A DNA stretch of 64,000 nt from Sphagnum compactum (taxonomy: Eukaryota > Bryophyta > Sphagnopsida > Sphagnales), in the NCBI GenBank assembly GCA_965153455.1, contig OZ234497.1:14308302-14372301 (forward strand). The letters are read 5' to 3'. The notes beneath the pieces were generated by a model. That model saw only the letters and a list, made by a program, of their open reading frames with translations, was not told the DNA's origin and ran no database searches. Positions within the stretch are counted from its first letter, which is position 1. Each line of letters begins with the position of its first letter. A program made the translations under genes and the position numbers. Positions 25,709 through 36,740 of the stretch are shown here, piece by piece.

Positions 25709-28700
25709 TAATCCCATGCAAATATATATTACATGTTTAAGGGATTAGCCTAGGTAGGCTAATTTGGCACCTCTAGGTAGGATGTAGTTAAACTACAACA
25801 GCTAGATATTAAATACACCTACTTACATAGTACCTAGCTACATACCTTTTTATGACCTACCTACACCTATTTATGACCTAAACTACCTAAATAAATTATT
25901 ATAATTTCAACAAATTTTTTAAACATTTGGCCAAAAACATTGTTACCCAAAATTTTTATGCTTAAGTTGACCAATCCTATCAAAATTTGGTTCATTGTTC
26001 CATTAGTCAAAATGACCATTAATCACACTAAAAACATGTCAAATTATTCAAGTTGCAAACAATTAACTAAGGTCCAAGCAAGAATACTACATCCTCTTCC
26101 TCTATTAACAAACATTTTGGCCCAAATTTCTTGAATCTTGTCTTGTCATTTATATGGTCCAAAAGGGTTGTTAGGGGTAAGTTTTCGTGACATGTTTGCC
26201 TTCCTCAATGAACATGTCCCTTTTTCAACTACATCCATAGCTTCCTTCCAATTCCATGTTTGTCCAGTTGCTTCTCCCACTTGTTGTAGGGACCCTATTA
26301 GCTTTGAGTGTTTTGTGTCTTTCTTGATGCAAGTTAATGGGGCACATTCTCATTATCTAGTGATGTATGGTTTAACATGCTTCTTTATTGCATGCAAAAC
26401 ATATTCAAGTTCATGATTGCACCCTCCTAATCTTAACCTCCAACAAATGAAGTATGTGAATTTTGGCCCTACTAGAGGTATACCCTTTTCTTTCTTATAT
26501 ACAAACCAAAAAATCAAGTCTAGTAGGTCGAGATATGTTAGAAGTGCATATGTTTCCGATGTTTCATTAAAAAAATTGAAAATATATAAGTTTAGAAAGT
26601 ATTTGTTACTTTGTAAATCCTACCTTTTAATTACTTAATTACTATAGTTAGGCAACCTAATAACTTTTAAAGTTACTAGTAATAGGCTTATTATTACCTC
26701 CTTTGATTTAGGGACATGACATTAACAATTTTAACAAATTTCCAAAAAGACATTGTTAGCAAGATAGTTGCCATTAAAAGTGAGATTTGGGGATAAGATT
26801 TAAGGAGCCAATTAGTTCATAATTTACATTTAAAATGGTATTTGGGGATAAATTTTGAAAGAACCAACTACTTTTAAGAGGGAGAATATGGAGAGGCTTC
26901 AGTTCTTAGGGAGGAGGGGGATCTTCATTATATATCCCTTGAATCCCATGATTTCATTCAATCCTTATATTTTTCTCTACCACTTTGGAGGTGGAGGTGG
27001 AACTGATTACACACATATAGGAATAAATCAAATATCCTTGTATGATTTTAGGTGTAATGAAGGAATATAGAATTGGATGTGGAGAATTCTAGAGAGAAAG
27101 TTGTTGTTTGTAAGTGTGATATTTGTGGTAGGCCATGATAGTTTAATTAATTTACATGTGAAGGTAATAATGGGGCAAATTAACATTACTAGGATAATTT
27201 TGTAAAAGAGAAAATTAGATGGTAGTCCAAGGGTGGCACATACCCCCTATTTGACTTCTTTGTTTCTGAGGGTAAAAGCATAATTAGAACACCCACCCAA
27301 GTGAACAGACATTCTTTAAAATTGTTTTTTTGTATGTTTGAAATATTACAACAAAAACTCAATAATTTGAATTGGCATAAAAGTTTTTGGAATATTTTCC
27401 ATTAATTGCAAAGTTTGTATATTCAAAGCTTGACACAAATCAAAAATGTTTTTGCATGTTTAAAGCACTCAAACCTCAAGAATGGACAATCCTTATTTTT
27501 TTCAAATGTTTTTTTAAAACTAAATGTACACCATTCCTTCTAAAAATTGGAGAGGATTTTAACATTGATGATTAGAAAAAAAAAAAAAACTTGAACCAAT
27601 GAAAATTATTATTACAGTCGATTTGAGCACATTTAGTTCAAACGTGTTTTTGACTTTGAAAATTACGGATTTTGAAAATGCAACCTTAACAAAAGTTGTT
27701 CATATTTATGTGATAGATGGCATGAATGCATAATGTATATGATTTAAAATCAATTTGTAATCAAAATGTATTCATATCTAACATGCAATGTTAAACTGAG
27801 TATTCCAAATACAAAATTTTATGTTATAAACCAACATAGAAATGACATGTGTCATGTGCAATCCTTGGAGAGGACTCTTACCTTGGCACCCCTAGCTCTT
27901 TTGACCATGTTTTCACCCCTAATTATATTGTCATCTATGCATTCTCTTTTTATTCGTGGATGATATTAATAAATATCGGGTGTTAATACTTATGTAGGGC
28001 AAATTACCACCAATGGTTAGAACTATTGTTATGTTGTTGTAGCATTATTCATTCATTTATTTCTTATGTAGTCTAAGTAGTTGTAGTTATGTATTTATTT
28101 ATTTTATTTTTGTTACATTTTCAATATACTTGGTAGTTACCAAGTTTGCTAATGTAAATAGCAAGCCCTTTGTTGGGATCCATTTATAATTCTCTCACAT
28201 TAAATTAATGTTTGTTGTTGATGTACAAACTATGGGTGGGAATTTCATTGTGCAATGGCCTTGAAATAAATAAAATTTGTCACTTTTAAACTTTTTGCTC
28301 TAGAATGAGGGATTACAAGTTGTTGGACCCAATGATAGTATAAAAGCTTTTTTAACCTCTCATTGTAAACTTTATATGAGATTTTTGTTCCTATTTCATT
28401 AGATGCATTTGATAAGTTTTCATGTTTAATTTCTACAATCTTATGATCTACTTTCATATATTTGATTTTTGTTCTTTTACATTATTTACTTTCATATTTG
28501 ATTTTAAACCTTTTATTTAGCTTTAATTTATAAATCCACAACATGCAGCCTTTTTTTGAAAACTTGGAGGTGCATGGTAATTTACTACATAAATCCCTTG
28601 TGCATTCTTGGCGTCTTGTTATAGCTCAAAATTAGACTACATGGGTTATAGGCATATTTTGTGAAAAGCCCAATGCTTTGAGAGGGGTTCGTTGGGTTCT

Positions 28701-29244
28701 ATGGGGGGCTACTACGTTAAGAACTAACATTTATAAAAATGATTGGAGTTCATATATTAGATCAATTGGTGGGGAGGACATATTTAGGGAATTGAAAAAA
28801 ATAAAAATGAAAGAGTTGGTGTTCAAATGAATTCAATTTTCCCCTAGTAACTTGTTATTGTGGTGTTTTATTTTGGTGAGAATGCAAAATGCACAAAATT
28901 GGGTGAAATTTGCAAGCTGTCACTAGTACAAAAGTGGGGTGCAGTTCACTAATTTAAATCACAACATAATTTTTTAAATGAAATACTTTTTTACACCTTA
29001 GTGATTTCACCTTGGTTAAAATTATTTCATCATAAGATTGTCATGTAAATATCATGTTTCACTACTAGTTGACATAATTCACTATTATAATTTATTATAG
29101 CAAATAGGTTTATTTTGTTGTTGTTGTTTTAAATACCTTAGGTTATTTTAGGTTGTACCCTATGTTATTTTAAGTTATTTTAGTTATTATAACTTATAAT
29201 TTAAGGTATCCAAATTTACTATAGGCTTTATATTTTAATGGATT
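25709..29244. other. Intergenic AT-rich DNA, no gene seen
   Basis: A CCTACCTA patch lies at 25740-25890. Open frames such as 26138-26416 (92 codons) and 26417-26638 have no recognisable domain and no splice context. A CACTAGTACAAAA word at 28921 resembles a CACTA-transposon terminus but has no partner. Confidence 0.4.
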
Positions 29245-30916
29245 AGCCTCAATCTAGAAAAATGTGTTTTTTGTATCAAATTTGGTGTATTATTAGGACA
29301 CATTGTATGTAATGAAAGACTACTAGTGGATCCACGGAACATCGTAGCCATTGCTACAATGCCAACTCCAACTAATGTTACTGGGATTAAAAGATTTCTT
29401 GGTATAACAAATTTTTACCGATGATGTTTCAAAGATTTTGTTAGTAAAGCTACACCAATGTGTAAGTTATTTAGAAAAAATGAAAAATTCATTTGGAATG
29501 ATGTGTGTAACAAATCATGGGAATGGATGAAAGCATCAATGACATGTCTACCAATATTGGTTGTATCTAATTGGAATGTAAAATTCCATGTACATACCGA
29601 TGCATCCCATTTTCCTTTGGGTGTTATGTTAGGACAACATCTATATAATACTATTGACAAGCCCATCTACTAATAGTGCCAAAAGAAATTATTCAATGAC
29701 AAAAAGAAGCATTGGCAGTGATCTACACAGTAAAAAAATTTAAACATAATTGTTTACTTGGAAATACCTTTACATTTTTTGGCAATCATTAAGTTTTGGT
29801 GAACAAACCAATTGTGACAAGCCAAATTGCAAGATGGTTGTTACTTTTACAAGAATTCAATTTCAAAGTAATTTACAAACCAAGTCGAATTCACTTGTAC
29901 TAAACCAATTATCTTGGATGAACCATCGTGAACTAGTTAGGAGAGTTGAAGATCAATTACTTAATGCAACTTTATTTATGGGTATTGATTGGTATGGTCT
30001 TATTGTACTTAAATACTTAAAGAAGGGATATTTTGAACATGACATACGAAAAGAAGAGAGAGGTCATATTATTGTTAAATCTAGACCATATACATTCTAT
30101 GGTGGAAACTTATACAAGTTGGGACTAGACAATGTTTTACGATGATGTTTATCACCTACTAAAACCATTAAAGTATTCGTTGAACTACACAAAGGACATG
30201 TTGGAGGACATTTTGGAATTAACACTACAATTGAAAAAATATTGATTTCAAGTTATTGGTGGCCAACATTAAATAAATATGTTGCTAAAATGTGCCAAAC
30301 ATGTGGTATTTGTCAACGTTTTGGACCATTATAGTGAAGTGGTATGGACCATTCAAACTGATTATAGGATTTGAACCATTCATGAAGTGGGGATTCAACA
30401 TTATGGGACCAATCAAAGTAGTAGCAAGGTATACCGAAAACCAATAAATCTTTGTAGCTACAGATTACACAATTAAGTGGGTGGAAGCAAAAACCTTACA
30501 AGATAATATGACTCAAAGCACAATAATTTTTTTATATGAACATATTATCACTTGCTTTGGATGCCCAACACATTTGGTACACAATCAAGGAAGTCATTTT
30601 ATTAATAGAACTGTTGAATTACTCACACAAGAATTTATGATCACCTATCACTAATTGACTACTTAGTATCCCTAACAGAATGGACAACTAAGTCGACTAA
30701 TAAAACCTTGGGTAAAATACTTGTTAAAATAGATTACGCAAATCAAACGAACTTGGATGTTATGTTATTTATTACCTTATGGGCATATCGAACGGCATAC
30801 AAAGTAACCATTCAATACACACCTTTCAAATTGGTGTATGGAACCCAATTCGTGATACCACCAAAGTTTTTAATCCCTATTCAAAAAAATTGATATGTAC
30901 TTAATGATGACATTAA
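29245..30916 (+). pseudogene. Ty3-type retrotransposon pol relic: end of RT, RNase H, integrase
   Basis: Several reading frames together give the Ty3-type order. It starts at the end of reverse transcriptase (NLEKCVF..LLGHIV at 29251; FLGITNFYR near 29395). RNase H follows (FHVHTDAS near 29585). Next is the HHCC zinc finger of integrase (HKGHVGGHFG..CQTCGICQ, about 30186-30320), then the integrase core (WVEA near 30478; [16 protein letters not shown] near 30555-30600). In the core, the second catalytic Asp of the usual S/HDQG motif reads Asn. Many stops and frameshifts make it dead. Gag, protease and most of reverse transcriptase are missing at the left. A small element interrupts it at 30917. 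Confidence 0.85.
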
Positions 30917-31687
30917 AGGGTGATTTAGCACATTACAATGACCCCCTTTGGGTGTCATATTGTATTACTTTCTAGGGGTGTGCATATTTGAATGTATCCC
31001 ACCTCAAACTTTTGAAAGAATTTCACAATATTTTTGCAGATTATGTTAGAATATAACCTAAGCACAATATTAGAAAATATATATTTCATTTTGTTTTATA
31101 AAATGAGATATTGGAGTATATTTATGGAAACAAATGTAATGTACCTATGTACTCAAAACACAAATATATTTTCAAAATAATTTAAATGGTTTTTAATCTT
31201 TATGAAAGTTGAAGATATATTGAACCATGTCATTTCACATAATTTGAACCATGTTTGGATACCATGTGATAAATTTGAAATTTTTCATTTAAAAAATGAA
31301 TGTTTTTAGCGAAGATGTGATAAGTGTGTGTTAAATTAAAAGTTTGACAAGTATTCACAATCACATGGAAGATGACAAGCATAGTTAGATGGGCAATTTT
31401 TTAATTCCATTAAAATTGATTATTTTAATGACTAATGAAGCCTTAAAATTAATGTAGTCAAAACGAAACAATGGCCCTATTATACCAATGTATATTATAA
31501 ATATATTCATGGGTTTTTCAATATATATAACATTAATTATGTAAAAATTAATAAATTTAGGGCCCCAAAACAAATTTTGATACCCAAAATTAAATGTACC
31601 ATAATTTTGAAACAATTATATTGTATATATTATAATACTAGACCCAAATGTGTTCCAAAGGGGGTCACTGTAATGTGCTTTCACCCT
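30917..31687. mobile_element. Small terminal-inverted-repeat element nested in the Ty3 relic
   Basis: The left end (30917-30951) begins AGGGTGA, then GCACATTACA and TGACCCCCTTTGG. The right end (31655-31687) is its reverse complement with one substitution in the GTGA/ATGA word and a short indel near the tip. The 0.77-kb body has no transposase. Integrase C-terminal coding resumes directly after the right end, so the element entered pol. The right tip TCACCCTG would suit a hAT-type CAGGG terminus, but no target duplication is clear. Confidence 0.7.
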
Positions 31688-32005
31688 GAAACGACAATTC
31701 GAATGAAAATGGATGATTTTGTTTGTTTTGATGAAGAAAATTGGCAAGGTGGAGAAAATATGAATCATATTCAATTACTAAAGAAACATTAGCAAAATGA
31801 TAAAAGCAAATTGAAAAGTTTTGAAGGAAAATTGGTATTGTGGCTATCAAAAGCGATAAAAATCAAGGGAAGTAAGTTTAAGTTAATGTAGGAAGGACCA
31901 TACAAAGTGATTTTTTTTTAATAATAACATGGTGAAGTTAAATAATTCAAACAATAATGATGTGGAAAGGGCAAATATTAACAAATTGAATCTAAATATC
32001 AATTT
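31688..32005 (+). pseudogene. C-terminal end of the Ty3-type integrase relic
   Basis: After the nested element the pol reading continues with a DDFVCFDEENW segment, a KGSKFKL..EGPYKV motif (about 31865-31910) and NNNMVKL..ANINKL (about 31924-31995). The last two are the SH3-like C-terminal signature of Ty3-type integrases. Stops and a frameshift interrupt it. Confidence 0.7.
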
Positions 32006-32174
32006 GATGAGACACCTATTGTAATAATGACAATTATTGTAAATATTGAAAAAAATTTAAATCAATATGAAGAAAAATGAAAATACCAAACCTAAAAATC
32101 TACCCTTGACCGATTGTAAACCTAAACCAAAGGAGTTCAGATTTGAGCTATGGAGCAAAAATGATGCATTCATG

Positions 32175-32179
32175 ATATT
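32175..32179. repeat. 5-bp target duplication ATATT of a solo LTR
   Basis: ATATT occurs directly before the LTR start TGT and again at 33096-33100, directly after its terminal TCA. Confidence 0.8.
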
Positions 32180-33095
32180 TGTCACAACCCTAACATTGGG
32201 TTCACAACTAAGTGTGAAGTACAAGAGCCCATGAGGTCGAAACTGTGTTTAGGTGTGAAACACACTCTCACAAATGAGGGAGAGTGCAAGTGATGAAGCC
32301 TAATGACTTTCAAGTGCACTCCCACTTTCGGAATTGCACTCATGCGAGAGTTGTGAATGTTCAGAGCCTTGGTTGGAAATGCAAACAAGCACCAAATTAG
32401 GCCTTCAAGACACCATTAAAAAGGTATTCTAGTTTAGATGCTTAAAATGTTCTCACATTGTTCATTTAGACCTAATTTGCATGAGTTATGATCAAAAGAA
32501 GGGGTAGGAGTCAAATTGAAAATTCAACTCCCAATCACAAATCCTTTGAAAACAAGGGTCAAATGAGCTCCGATTTGGACGTGCTATACACCATTGGAAA
32601 GATCATTTCAAGGGCTATAAGATATTGCTCTCTTATTCTCAAAATCAAAGATTTAATTTGAGAAAAATATGAGCATCCAAAGTTTTGGGACAACAAAAGT
32701 TTTAATTTTGGAACTCCCATTTGGAGTCCCAAGGAAAAGTGACATTTGGATGTAGTCCCCATGGAGAGGCACACAATATATTATAAGGAAGGGAGTGGTG
32801 CTTTCCCCCCAAAGGTTGCAAGTTGTGTAAAACTTGTGCTTGAGGTTGTCCCTATTAAGTTTGTCGCACCACTTCTATTCAACTTGCACTAACCGACCTC
32901 TTTTCTTAGTTGGTAGGTTGACCTCATCTTGAACTCTCGCTTATGAGTTCGTCCTAGTCCCATCCCGGAACTCTAACACACCCTCCTACCCCCGAAATGT
33001 TATGAGTTAACTAACGTGCCCCAACTTTCTTCTTCTTCCATTGTTTTGTTCTGGGACCCACATTTGGGTTTTTTGAGAAGTTTGGGGGTGCGTCA
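32180..33095 (+). mobile_element. Solo LTR, family member 1 (916 bp)
   Basis: It starts TGTCACAACCCTAACATTGGG-like and ends GGGGGTGCGTCA, so it has TG..CA termini, and it is bracketed by a perfect 5-bp duplication ATATT. It aligns along its whole length with 61872-62789 and 39719-40597. Shared landmarks are 'gggagagtg', 'tcccactt', 'acaccattgaaaa', 'gaccaaaagaagggtcaggagtcaaa', a TATA box (TATATTATAA at 32777), 'cattaaccgacct', 'cccatcccggaact' and the final GGGGTGNGTCA. The target duplication makes it a recombined solo LTR rather than the end of the Ty3 relic beside it. Confidence 0.85.
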
Positions 33096-33100
33096 ATATT

Positions 33101-34172
33101 GAAATTGGTTGCCAAGTGGTGAATTAAGATTTAAGGAATTAATGTTTAAAAAATAATAAAAATTCAAAGAAACACAAATATGTCAAAACATCAAAAGCAT
33201 ATCGAATTTAATGAAGTGTTTAAAAGGATGGAAAGGATCTTGTTGAAGGAATTAGAGCATTGATTACAATAACATCAACATAATTAGTTGGTCAAACCAT
33301 ATCAACCAAGAAGACACATGAGGCTAAAAAAGGAGACACAAAGCAAATCAAAATGTTAGAGTTGATTTGCATTGGGGACATTACGACAATACAAGATAAT
33401 TAATGAAAAGAAGTTGTTGCATTATAGGAAATGGATGCAGATGAAGATACAAACCAAAAAAGGGAGTTGGAAGACATTGTTAAAGAATTTTTAGCACCAA
33501 TATCAAAAACTCGTGAAAAGGAGGGTGAACAATAGGAAAAATTCATTTAACAACTAAATTAAAACCAACGTCTTCAAGAGGGAAGAAATTCAAAATAACT
33601 TAGATAGTAAGTTGTGGAAATAATTAAACATGTTTAGTTTCGAGAGGGAGCCCGTAAGGAAAACTATTTGAAGAAAAAATGTGCTCAGATTGAAATGAAG
33701 ATTTTAATCATTAGAAGATAAGAGGAGCGCTTAAGGTGATAGAGAAGAAAAAATTGGAAATTAACAAAAGATTTCAAATTGGAGAAGGGTTATAGGAATT
33801 AGAGAAGAAATTGGAGGAATCCCAAGTTTTGGTGGAAGCCAAAAAATAGAAAGCTCAAGAAAGTCAACTTGAAATCATTACAAAGGTAGATTGTGGAAAT
33901 CTCATATTAGAGGCATGAAATGAATACATTGATAACCAAAAAAAAATCATTAAATTAGGAGTTCAAGGGTTTTGAAGAAAAGTTGCAAAACCAAAATGAG
34001 ATAATTATAAGTAATTTGGAAATAACATTAAAATAGACCCACATTGCCCACAGTAAAGATCGAAAGTTAATGGTAGAAAAAAACGCACATAGTAGAAGGA
34101 ACTTTAGGTTATGGAAGTGAAAATGCAAAGTTTGGAAGGAACTTTGAAGGCACTATAGAATGGGAAAACATC
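33101..34172 (+). pseudogene. Coiled-coil, gag-like relic, left part
   Basis: Plus-strand frames are dominated by Glu, Lys, Gln, Asn and Leu with heptad-like spacing (for example about 33430-33530 and 33680-34140), interrupted by many TAG and TAA stops. This is the composition of a long coiled-coil, often the N-terminal part of a plant retrotransposon gag. The purine-rich sense strand continues in the same style at 36741 after an insertion-like block. No capsid or zinc-knuckle motif is clear, so the family is not established. Confidence 0.45.
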
Positions 34173-34559
34173 ACTATAAAAATGATTATTTATGGACAAT
34201 TCAAAACACCACATTTTGGGTTTTGCAACTGGTTTTTATAACTACATACTAGTTAGGAAGGACATATGTAACTTATGATTAGTGTGTTGTTAAACCCATG
34301 TCATTTCACCCATTTAGTCACAAGGGCCGTTCAGACGCAAAGTCTAGTCGTTTTAATGATTAGGGTTTAAAATTTTTGTTGTAATAATGAAATTTCATGT
34401 GTCATCATTAACCTTGGTATGATGTGTAAAGTGCATGCCATTTCAACTTAGTCGTTTTATTTAACTAAGCTTTCATGGATGTATGACATGTGTCAAAAAT
34501 CTATAAACATGTTATGAATCATTGCACATGACCAAAAATCAACCTAGTTTAGCCCATGT

Positions 34560-35420
34560 AGCTAATGTACCCAAAAGTCAACATGGCCTAACCTAATTAA
34601 ATTAGGCAACTTAGCTTAATTCGCTTAGCCAAAATTCAACCTAATTTAACCTAACTAGGCTAGCTACCTATCTTAGGCAACCTAGGCAACCTAACCTAAC
34701 CTAGGTGGCCTAAATTAAAAAACAAATGTCGAACTCCTAGCCCAAGGAGCCTAGACTAAACTACCTAACCTAAGCCAAGTGGCTGAGGTATCACAGGTTG
34801 CAAGAGTGAGGACTTGAACCCCTCACCTTCACTTTGTGGTTCAAGTCATCATCCATTGCACTACCACATTTTGTTATACTAATTATATTTAACACAAAGT
34901 TATAAAGTTCAAAATTTTTAGCCTTGAATTAACCTTGGCCACCCTAGGTTGACCTAGGTCAACCTACCTACTACCTACCAACCTATCTTAGACCTAGACC
35001 TCCTTAAGTTGACTTAAGATGAACTAGTTTGTCAACCTATACTACTTATTAACCTAGCCTAGGTTAACTTATGTATTCTTTAAAAAAATGAACATAGGAT
35101 TGATAATTATGTTGCATCTAGTTGCATAAACTTGAGGTGGTTACAAACTTGATAAAATATCTTGTAATGAGGCTACCTAGGTTGAATTGACAGAAAACCT
35201 AAAGCTAGGAACTTAGGCAACCCTACCTAGGTTAACCTATTAAAAAGGCAATCTATTATAGGTATATTTAAACATACTAGATGTAGTAGATTTTTTTACG
35301 TTTAGTTAAATAATTTACAAGGGGGCCTATATTACAAAGTAGGTTTTTAGTAAGTAACCTACTTACATAGGTTAACTTAATAGGTATGTTAACTTAAGCT
35401 AATGTGTTAAGTAGTTAAAA
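34560..35420. repeat. CCTAACC/CCTAGG-rich degenerate array
   Basis: Words CCTAACCT, CCTAGGTTGACC, GGCAACCTAGG and TACCTACC recur dozens of times without a stable period. Related patches lie at 4230-4290, 24145-24240, 25740-25890, 38560-38960 and 50570-50700. It is not the plant telomere repeat. Confidence 0.55.
34790..34872 (-). repeat. tRNA-like pol III promoter pair, probable SINE head
   Basis: On the minus strand TAGTGCAATGG (34863-34853) fits the A box TRGYNNANNNG, and GGTTCAAGTCC (34820-34810) fits the B box GGTTCRANNCC. They are about 32 bases apart, as in a tRNA. The stretch GTGAGG-GGTTCAAGTC-CTCAC can form a T-arm-like hairpin. The would-be acceptor strands do not pair, so it is not a working tRNA gene. 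A tRNA-derived SINE or a decayed tRNA pseudogene fits best. Confidence 0.5.
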
Positions 35421-36263
35421 GGTCAACGAGTTATGTGTCGACTTTTTCAAAATGACTATTAATATTTTTGGTCATAATTATAAGTTAACAATAGATTATT
35501 TAGTACACATACGCATGCATGTGAATTCATGACTTCAAAAACCTCATGGCACACAAAAAAATATGGCATGCCATGACAAATATTGGTGCCATAAATTCAA
35601 ACATAGAAAAACTTATGGTGTCATAAAAAATCATGGATTGCTATGGAAATTTGTGACACTTTGTAACCAAATGGCATGCCATGTCATCATCACATAGAAG
35701 ATTGAGTCATTATTAATTGCAAATGACAACAATATTTTCAACTAGTTAATAAATGAAATTAATTCATCAAACCAATGACATGAATCATAATGTTGACAAA
35801 TAGGACCACATCATCTTGTTGGCATATAACATGCAATGTCATCATTGTGGGAGATTGAATTGTTATTAGTCACAAAGGTGGATGGTTCTTGCAACTAACT
35901 AACTAATAAACAAAAATTGAAAAATAGCATGATAATTTACTAAAAAAACTAATAAGTTGTCATATTGACTACAGTTCATGATGTCATGTGGCATGTTGAT
36001 GTCTTTTGCCATTACTTAGTGATTGTTATGATTAAGTAGTTATAGGTGTAGTTGAAAAAAAATAATTGTCACTTTTGTGTCCAGTTCAAAAAACAAGATT
36101 TGTTGTAGTGAGGGTAAAGTTTTTGGACTTGCATCTTGATGCAAATAGTTACATTGAGGGATTGGACATCATCTCTAACATAATGATCGACCAATAAATG
36201 CCTTGTTTTTATCCAAAGTAGTGTATGAGTCATCATGTTGGCTAATAATCAAATATTTTATTA

Positions 36264-36426
36264 CCACGTACAACACCAAAACATGTCTTTTACGACTAGT
36301 CTTATTCGACTATAATCATTTTTCTAGTCATTTTTAAAGTCGCTTATGCCATTTTTTAATCGTTTCTCCCATCGTAGTCAAATAAGACAAGTTATGTAAA
36401 ACATGTTTTGGCGTTGATTGTATGTG
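36264..36426. repeat. Short foldback element (about 160 bp)
   Basis: The left half CAACACCAAAACATGT, continued to about 36311 with CTTATTCGACTA, is the reverse complement of the right half ending AAAACATGTTTTGGCGTTG at 36416. Outer CCACGTA/CCACATA words extend the pairing. The centre holds CGACTA/TAGTCG repeats. It sits inside the candidate insertion at 34173-36740. Confidence 0.65.
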
Positions 36427-36740
36427 GAATGCCACATCATCATGTTGTGAAATTATAAGTTGTTATTCTAGTTGTAAGACTTTGAGTATTTTTAATTAAC
36501 TAATTTAATTTAATTAAAACATATTATTACAATTTCAGGAATAACAACATATCTATCCAAAAAAACCCACTAATTGTCATACTAATTATAGTCACAAAAT
36601 TATATCTTCACTCGACATCTCAATGGCCTTTGCAACTACATAGTGATTTTTGTGACTAAATAATTACAATTGTAGTTGAAAAGGATAATAGTTGTTTCTT
36701 TGACTAGTCAAAAAACCCATAATGTGTTGTTATGATTTGT

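Larger units (their letters stand above)
34173..36740. mobile_element. Candidate 2.5-kb insertion with CACTA-like features
   Basis: The left end CACTATAAAAATG, followed by ACACCACATTTTGGGTTTT, is mirrored near the right end: the reverse complement of 36700-36740 reads AACACATTATGGGTTTTTTG. A second CACTACAACAAA-type word in reverse lies at 36101-36112. Its last 400 bp are duplicated, with 35690-36112 resembling 36415-36735. Words of the type GGCATGCCATGTCATCAT repeat at about 35565, 35671, 35819, 35980 and 36427, like subterminal motif arrays of CACTA elements. Coiled-coil coding stops at the left border and resumes at the right. No 3-bp target duplication is proven and no transposase is seen. 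Confidence 0.4.

Noticed and set aside
28921-28935. CACTA-transposon terminus (CACTAGTACAAAA)
   Set aside because: No inverted partner with the same subterminal sequence and no target duplication were found within a reasonable distance.
32180-33095. 3' LTR of the Ty3-type relic at 29.2-32.0 kb
   Set aside because: A perfect 5-bp duplication (ATATT) directly flanks it on both sides, which only a separate insertion or solo LTR explains.
34790-34872. Functional tRNA gene
   Set aside because: The A and B boxes fit but the acceptor stem strands do not pair.
34560-35420. Interstitial telomere repeat
   Set aside because: Words are CCTAACC and CCTAGG without the regular CCCTAAA/TTTAGGG heptamer.
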